Positions 30,220 through 34,195 of a stretch of DNA of 34,195 nucleotides are shown piece after piece. The notes below the pieces were generated by a model that was not told where the DNA came from, did no database searches, and saw only the letters and a program-made list of their open reading frames with translations. Source of the stretch: Photobacterium aquae (GTDB taxonomy: Bacteria; Pseudomonadota; Gammaproteobacteria; Enterobacterales; Vibrionaceae); the NCBI RefSeq assembly GCF_001029445.1, contig NZ_LDOT01000045.1, positions 1 to 34,195 on the forward strand. Reading direction: 5' to 3'. The stretch's first letter is position 1. Each line of letters opens with the position of its first letter. Made by a program: the position numbers and the translations under genes.

Positions 30220-31605
30220 TCACCCCGTCTTTAGTGAACTATCAATTTTCTTTTGTCGATTATTTGCTAGTTTTTCCCGTCCTAAAGGCCAGCTAATTTG
30301 GACGATCAATAACAGTATGCATAGCACTTCGTAGACAGGAGACAATAGGTAATAAGCTGTCAGCAATAGAATGATCAAGCTGTAGCTAACGGTTAGCCGA
30401 CGCAGAGGGTAGGGCAGGGGCAGGTAAGATTGGCTGAAATAATAAAATAAGCCTAGGCGTAATAGCTGAAGCCCTATACCTGCACCAATAAAAGCATAGA
30501 GTCCGTATGAAGGGAGGATGAATAGCAATATCCCCACTGCGCAGCAGGCGCTGAATATACCGATAAGTACCACACTTTTGCCGTCTGTTTGATGATAGCA
30601 ACCGATGTTGAGCAAGGTGCTGGCATGTTTGAACATCATCATGATTCCAAGCAATGGAAGCATGTCGGCACTGGCGTGAAAATCGTTAGGAAGCCACCAA
30701 AGCAAGAAACGAGATCCGACCGAGATGATCCCTGCGGCAACCAGGCAGCTTAGCTGGCAGCCTATTACGCTGATGGTGGCAGCTTGTTGACGCTCGCTTG
30801 CTGTGCTGACTAAGCCAAAGCGCTTGGGATACCACCATAGGCCAAAAGGTTCGAGTAACAGGCTCGCAGCAATAGCCCATTGCATGGCAACGGCATACGG
30901 TGCCAACAAGCTAAGGCCTAATGTATCAGCAATAGCCCAGCGCTCAGCGCCGATGACAACAAAACTAAGTACGCCAGAGAGTGTAATAGCCCGCCCATAC
31001 CGAAAGAAGAGTGTGAGGTGACCCAGTTTTGGCGTGGGGAAATGTCTGGCTAAGATGGCAACTTGCACTATCTGTGCGATGAGACTGGCCGCCATGACCC
31101 CATTAACCCCATAGGGCCGGGCCAAGATCACGATACCTAAGCCTTGAGTAAGGGTGAAGATGACTTGTGCGCCAACAAAGAGTTTGGCCTGATTACGGAT
31201 CCGTAAAATGGCCAAAGGAACACAGCATAGGGTATTGATAAACAATGAGGCTAGTAAGCAGTGCAAGGCAAATGACGGTGGTTGGCCGGGAAGGAGTTGC
31301 TGTAACCAAGGTACTGATAGCTGGGCGAGAACAGTCAGTCCGCCAGCGATAGAGAGCAGAAGCCCCAGCGCACTACGGAAAATCTCATTTTGATCTGGCT
31401 GGTCATGAGCAAAACGATAAATGGCATCACTGATCCCAAAAGACATGATGATTGTCAGTAAACAGCCCAAGGTGATAAGCACATCGAGTCGGCCAAATTG
31501 CTCCGGGCCCAACCATTGGGTCACAAAAGGTTGCAGAGCTAATGCAATAAGCTTGCTGCTTATCAGGCCAATAGCGTATACCCCCATTGTCATCGCTGGG
31601 GTCAT
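30220..31605 (-). CDS. sypK: Wzx-type polysaccharide flippase (SypK-like)
   Basis: This 461-residue membrane protein has about twelve to fourteen hydrophobic helices and matches the MOP-superfamily pattern of lipid-linked oligosaccharide flippases: LISSKLIALALQPFVTQWLGPEQFGRLDVLITLGCLLTII near the N-terminus, an arginine-containing loop (AILRIRNQAKLFVGAQVIFTLTQGLGIVIL) and repeated GxxxA helices. It would move the completed repeat unit to the periplasmic face. The C-terminal tail (REKLANNRQKKIDSSLKTG) is basic and cytosolic. ATG 31605 overlaps the upstream glycosyltransferase stop (ATGA). Confidence 0.85.
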   Translation of the reverse strand: MTPAMTMGVYAIGLISSKLIALALQPFVTQWLGPEQFGRLDVLITLGCLLTIIMSFGISDAIYRFAHDQPDQNEIFRSALGLLLSIAGGLTVLAQLSVPWLQQLLPGQPPSFALHCLLASLFINTLCCVPLAILRIRNQAKLFVGAQVIFTLTQGLGIVILARPYGVNGVMAASLIAQIVQVAILARHFPTPKLGHLTLFFRYGRAITLSGVLSFVVIGAERWAIADTLGLSLLAPYAVAMQWAIAASLLLEPFGLWWYPKRFGLVSTASERQQAATISVIGCQLSCLVAAGIISVGSRFLLWWLPNDFHASADMLPLLGIMMMFKHASTLLNIGCYHQTDGKSVVLIGIFSACCAVGILLFILPSYGLYAFIGAGIGLQLLRLGLFYYFSQSYLPLPYPLRRLTVSYSLIILLLTAYYLLSPVYEVLCILLLIVQISWPLGREKLANNRQKKIDSSLKTG

Positions 31606-32741
31606 AATGCATTCACCTGAGCCGAGAGTTTTTGGGCCTGGGAATGGGCGGTAAATTGTGCCATGACTTGGTTAAAGGCTTTTTCTCTGAGCGAGGTGAG
31701 CTTGTCTATTGGTTCCAGTCGGTGAGCTGTCATCGTCTGTGCCAAAGAAGTGTGATCGTCCATGGGGACCTGATAGCCATATTGGTTGGCAAGAATTTCA
31801 CTACAGCCAGCCAGATCTGTCGTGATGACAGGCAGCCCCAGAGCCATCGCCTCTTTGATAACCAGTGGGCCAGTGTCTTTGTCACCGTTGGGGGCGACAG
31901 TAAAAGGGACAACTAACGCTTTATAATTATTGGCATGTTGCCTGTACCATGCAGCATCTTGGCTGCCTAAAAAGTGAATCTGCCGAGTGACTCCCTGTTG
32001 CTGGGCCAATTGCTGTAGCTGAGAGCGTAACGGGCCATCACCGACAATGTCCAAGGTGGTATCGGGGGGCAGTAGGCTTAATGCTTTGATCAATGTGTCT
32101 AGCCCTTTTTTTTCTACTAATCGCCCGATAAACAGAAAGTCTTTCTTGGGGGCCCAATCAGGTGCTAGAGGTGGGTATAAGGCCGAATCAATTCCGCAGG
32201 GGATGTGCAATACGGGACGATCTGTTGCAGCTTGCAGTTCAATTTGCATTTCTTTGGTAACCGCACAGATGAAATCGGCTGCCTGTAACTTGCTGTCAAT
32301 GTCTTGTGGCGAGGCGTAGATATCTGCGCCGTGGCCAACAAAAGAGACGGGAATGTCGAGCAATTTGGCTGCCACGATGGCTGTTGCGGCACTGTGCCAG
32401 GCAAAGTGGGCATGAAGGTGTTTGCAGTTGTCTTTTTTGGCTAAATGAGCCAACTGTAATCCTTGCCTAAGTAGTGATAGGTAGTTAAATCCATGTTGTT
32501 GCGTGATGAATTTATGGCATCGGAAAAAATTCCAGAGTTTTCCCATTGGGTATTTGGGGGCGGATGACAGATAGCGGCAGTGCTGTTTAAGTTCCTCGTC
32601 AGCTGTTTGGTAATATTCTCCCGAGTTGAAGGCGTAAGGCTGGACAGAGTGTCCCAATGCTTTCATTGCTCGCATTTCTACCCCAATAAATGTTTCGGAT
32701 AACGTTGGGAAGATAGGGATCACATAACCAATTTTCTTCAT
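31602..32741 (-). CDS. Family 4 glycosyltransferase, first gene of the minus-strand block
   Basis: This 379-residue GT-B enzyme resembles the WcaL/AmsK group of exopolysaccharide transferases, with IPIFPTLSETFIGVEMRAM at the N-terminus, LHAHFAWHSAATA, and the C-terminal FLFIGRLVEKKGLDTLIKAL. The donor-site motif reads D289-x7-E297 (DTGPLVIKEA) rather than the usual E(x7)E. From gene order it could be the sypJ counterpart, but sypH, I and J are all glycosyltransferases, so no symbol is given. It overlaps the flippase gene by ATGA. A repeat-rich regulatory gap of about 160 bases separates it from the divergent GT2 gene. Confidence 0.83.
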   Translation of the reverse strand: MKKIGYVIPIFPTLSETFIGVEMRAMKALGHSVQPYAFNSGEYYQTADEELKQHCRYLSSAPKYPMGKLWNFFRCHKFITQQHGFNYLSLLRQGLQLAHLAKKDNCKHLHAHFAWHSAATAIVAAKLLDIPVSFVGHGADIYASPQDIDSKLQAADFICAVTKEMQIELQAATDRPVLHIPCGIDSALYPPLAPDWAPKKDFLFIGRLVEKKGLDTLIKALSLLPPDTTLDIVGDGPLRSQLQQLAQQQGVTRQIHFLGSQDAAWYRQHANNYKALVVPFTVAPNGDKDTGPLVIKEAMALGLPVITTDLAGCSEILANQYGYQVPMDDHTSLAQTMTAHRLEPIDKLTSLREKAFNQVMAQFTAHSQAQKLSAQVNAL

Positions 32742-32782
32742 TGTTCCAACCTCACTGCTGTTTCTAACAAACGTATGTAGTG

Positions 32783-32793
32783 ATGCGTCGCAT
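32783..32793. repeat. Short perfect palindrome in divergent gap
   Basis: ATGCG-T-CGCAT is an 11-base palindrome 42 bases upstream of the minus-strand glycosyltransferase start. It could be an operator half-site pair or chance; no protein is assigned. Confidence 0.35.
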
Positions 32794-32820
32794 TCTGTCC
32801 GAGTGTTTCTGCTGTACTTA

Positions 32821-32846
32821 TCTATCCAATATTTCTATCCAATATT
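32821..32846. repeat. 13-base tandem direct repeat in divergent regulatory gap
   Basis: TCTATCCAATATT occurs twice head to tail (32821-32833 and 32834-32846) with no mismatch, immediately left of an inverted repeat. It lies between divergent glycosyltransferase genes, about 80-105 bases from the minus-strand start. It may be a regulator binding array or the trace of slipped replication. Confidence 0.75.
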
Positions 32847-32849
32847 GAT

Positions 32850-32865
32850 GCCAACACGTATTGGC
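32850..32865. promoter_or_regulatory. Near-palindrome, possible operator
   Basis: GCCAACACGTATTGGC is symmetric at 14 of 16 positions and has the size and dyad shape of a dimeric regulator site. It overlaps the -24 part of the sigma-54-like element at 32862, so a protein bound here could block that promoter. The binding protein is unknown. Confidence 0.5.
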
Positions 32866-32877
32866 GTGTGGATTGCA
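32862..32877 (+). promoter_or_regulatory. Candidate sigma-54 promoter for the right-hand GT2 gene
   Basis: TGGCGT-GTGGA-TTGCA keeps the -24 GG(C) and the whole -12 TTGCA at exact spacing, differing from TGGCAC-N5-TTGCW at two -24 bases. The predicted start near 32888 is 15 bases before the first suitable ATG (32903). Confidence 0.5.
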
Positions 32878-32902
32878 TCTGAGTCATGTGAGAGATGATC
32901 TG

Positions 32903-33826
32903 ATGGTGGATGTGATGAACTCAAAAACAGAAGTGAGTGTGGTGATCCCGAATTTTAACTGCCTACAAACGTTGCCGAGGGCACTCGAGAGTATCCGGAT
33001 GCAAAATGTGCCGGTCGAGATCATTGTGGTTGATGACGGTTCTAATGATGGTTCGCGAGGATGGTTGGCACAACAAGCCGATGTCAAATTACTCTTTACA
33101 GAACGGGCTGGGGTATCGAAGGCAAGAAATTATGGGATTGAATACTGCTCTAATGCGCTAGTCGCTTTTCTTGATGCTGACGATTACTGGCTGGAAAACA
33201 AATTATCCCAACAGATAGCGTTACATCAAAAATACCCAGCGTTGGTATGTAGTTTTACTGATTACATGCACATGACAGAAGAGGGGCAACCTATTATTGG
33301 GTGTTTTGAGTACTGGCCTCGTTTTCGTAAAAAACTTCTTAGTGCTGAATCGTCATTTGTATTTCCTTTCTTCATGCCTTTGCTGTATGCCGAAAATGTG
33401 GTGGGTACCAGTACCGTTATGGCGAAGAAGCAAGCCTTATCCGATGTCGGAGGATTTGACCCCCATTTGAAGTCTGCTTCAGATTGGGATTTGTGGTTAA
33501 AATTAGCGGATAGAGGGGAAGTAGGAGGGCTGAATAGTAAATTATGCCATTACATCTCGGATAGAGGAGATGCCATCAGCCGGGATCATGACAAGCGTCT
33601 TAACGCGATGAAGCTGATTTTGAATAAGCATCGCCCGAAAATCCGTCACTACCCAATAGCCATACTAGCTGGCTACTTACGCTGGCTGACGGGAAAGGCT
33701 GAATATAATCGCCTGAAAAAATCCTATTACGTATCGGCATGCCAGGAGTTAGTTGTGTTTTGCTTGCAACCCAGCAGCCGACGGATAAAGGCGGTCTACC
33801 GGGATATATTAAGTATCGTGCTTTAA
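32903..33826 (+). CDS. Family 2 glycosyltransferase
   Basis: This 307-residue GT-A enzyme is cytoplasmic or membrane-peripheral. The start TEVSVVIPNFNCLQTLPRALESI and IIVVDDGSNDGS (DDGS 44-47) form the nucleotide site; FLDADDYW provides the metal-binding DAD (91-93). GGFDPHLKSASDWDLWLKLADRG is the acceptor-side D-W-D-L motif of this subgroup. ATG 32903 has AGAG upstream; ATG 32915 (with GGTGGA) is also possible, and the frame is open back to 32861. It is divergent from the minus-strand block but probably serves the same pathway. It is the last gene before the rRNA operon. Confidence 0.85.
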   Translation: MVDVMNSKTEVSVVIPNFNCLQTLPRALESIRMQNVPVEIIVVDDGSNDGSRGWLAQQADVKLLFTERAGVSKARNYGIEYCSNALVAFLDADDYWLENKLSQQIALHQKYPALVCSFTDYMHMTEEGQPIIGCFEYWPRFRKKLLSAESSFVFPFFMPLLYAENVVGTSTVMAKKQALSDVGGFDPHLKSASDWDLWLKLADRGEVGGLNSKLCHYISDRGDAISRDHDKRLNAMKLILNKHRPKIRHYPIAILAGYLRWLTGKAEYNRLKKSYYVSACQELVVFCLQPSSRRIKAVYRDILSIVL

Positions 33827-33833
33827 AAATAAC

Positions 33834-33881
33834 CCGCACTTGTGGTGTTGGGTTGTATTTTGTGCGGTTGATATTTTTTTT
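33834..33881 (+). terminator. Possible terminator after the GT2 gene
   Basis: CCGCAC (33834-33839) and GTGCGG (33862-33867) can pair, enclosing a 22-base loop, and a run of eight T (33874-33881) follows. The long loop makes it a weak terminator. The T-run doubles as AT-rich DNA upstream of the rrn P1 promoter. Confidence 0.4.
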
Positions 33882-33892
33882 GTTTTTTATGC

Positions 33893-33920
33893 TTGCCAAT
33901 AATTATTCTCTCCCTATAAT
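33893..33920 (+). promoter_or_regulatory. rRNA operon promoter P1
   Basis: TTGCCA (33893-33898), a 16-base spacer, TATAAT (33915-33920) and a GC-rich discriminator (GCCGCC) form a strong growth-rate-controlled promoter. The T-rich tract at 33871-33888 is placed as an UP element for the RNA polymerase alpha C-terminal domain. Confidence 0.88.
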
Positions 33921-33994
33921 GCCGCCTCACCGACACGGACAACGCAACAAGATGACTGGTCGGCAAGGTTGAAAAAGCAGAGTGAAAAAAGTGT

Positions 33995-34022
33995 TTGACA
34001 CATGATTTTGGTTTGCTAAGAT
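33995..34022 (+). promoter_or_regulatory. rRNA operon promoter P2
   Basis: A perfect TTGACA (33995-34000), a 16-base spacer and TAAGAT (34017-34022) lie about 100 bases downstream of P1, the tandem arrangement usual for gammaproteobacterial rrn operons. Confidence 0.85.
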
Positions 34023-34195
34023 AGTCAGCCTGTTCAGCGAGATAATCTTTTGAATATAAAGGGTTGGCTAGTTGAAAATATTGTTCTTTAACAATTTGAC
34101 CATGCAATCTGTGTGGGCACTCGTGAAAAGATTTAGTCAAAAGATTTAAATCAGTGAACTGAGTGACCAAATCGGTAGCAATACCGGCACAGTCA
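34023..34195 (+). other. 16S rRNA precursor leader (partial, gene beyond right edge)
   Basis: The transcribed 5' leader of an rRNA operon runs to the window end. It contains boxA and the conserved GTGTGGGCACTCG segment. The mature 16S start (AGAGTTTGATC) is not reached, so no rRNA gene lies inside the window. Confidence 0.85.
34082..34094 (+). promoter_or_regulatory. rrn boxA antitermination signal
   Basis: TGTTCTTTAACAA matches the rRNA-leader boxA that binds NusB and S10 (NusE), whose gene is at 1565. It is followed by AATCTGTGTGGGCACTCG, a segment shared with the E. coli 16S leader. Confidence 0.92.

Noticed and set aside
32838..32853. TGGCAT-CAATA-TTGGA on the minus strand as a sigma-54 promoter for the block's first glycosyltransferase
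   Set aside because: The -12 GC is replaced by GG, the element lies about 100 bases from the start, and much of it is formed by the direct repeat and palindrome already described.
33823..34170. Minus-strand open frame of 115 codons over the rRNA operon promoter region
   Set aside because: It covers the rrn P1, P2 and boxA signals, shows no protein-like pattern or homology I recognise, and lacks a ribosome site.
1..34195. CRISPR arrays, tRNA genes, insertion sequences, phage genes or integration sites
   Set aside because: I saw no spaced direct-repeat array, no tRNA-like cloverleaf, no transposase or integrase reading frame, and no flanking target duplications on either strand.

Overview
This window looks like a chromosomal segment of a Vibrionaceae bacterium, most plausibly Photobacterium or a near relative. 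The grounds are the gammaproteobacterial ribosomal gene order, a tuf-bfd-bfr-S10 arrangement, and an exopolysaccharide locus of the Vibrio (Aliivibrio) fischeri syp type. The genus is an inference. The ribosomal genes carry strong highly-expressed codon bias (CGT, GTT, CTA/CTT); the polysaccharide genes do not.

Bases 1-1186 hold the 3' end of an EF-Tu gene with a strong terminator, then bfd and bfr (iron storage and release). Bases 1187-15240 hold three ribosomal operons in canonical order on the + strand: S10 (rpsJ to rpsQ), spc (rplN to rpmJ, with secY) and alpha (rpsM, rpsK, rpsD, rpoA, rplQ). Promoter-like sequences precede S10 and spc. Hairpins that look like terminators follow rpsQ, rpmJ and rplQ. 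All of these genes look intact.

Bases 15285-33826 are an exopolysaccharide region. Fourteen minus-strand genes (32741 down to 16286) are tightly packed, many with 4-base ATGA overlaps. In transcription order they are a glycosyltransferase, a Wzx-type flippase (sypK-like), a Wzy/ligase (sypL), a hexapeptide acetyltransferase (sypM), a glycosyltransferase (sypN), a small extra lipoprotein, a chain-length protein (sypO), a glycosyltransferase (sypP), a single 597-residue protein fusing a GT2 glycosyltransferase to a priming sugar-phosphate transferase (sypQ plus sypR), then a STAS protein (sypA), an OmpA-type lipoprotein (sypB), an eight-SLBB outer-membrane export protein (sypC), a ParA/BY-kinase-like protein (sypD) and a kinase-receiver-PP2C regulator (sypE). 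This is the syp gene content with the K-R block placed upstream of A-E. The two-component regulators sypF and sypG are not in the window. Plus-strand glycosyltransferase genes flank the block on each side.

The proposed division of labour is as follows. The fusion protein primes undecaprenyl phosphate and adds a sugar, and the other glycosyltransferases and the acetyltransferase complete the repeat unit. The flippase moves it across the membrane, the Wzy/ligase protein polymerises or transfers it, and SypO, SypC, SypB and SypD set chain length and export. SypE and SypA form a partner switch that gates output. A near-consensus sigma-54 element precedes the lipoprotein-sypO genes, with weaker candidates before sypA and before the right-hand + strand GT2 gene. 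This fits sigma-54 control of the kind known for V. fischeri syp.

The window ends (33893-34195) in the tandem promoters and boxA leader of an rRNA operon whose 16S gene lies beyond the right edge. The polysaccharide locus therefore sits between the ribosomal-protein cluster and an rrn operon. I saw no tRNA gene, insertion sequence, CRISPR array or phage gene.
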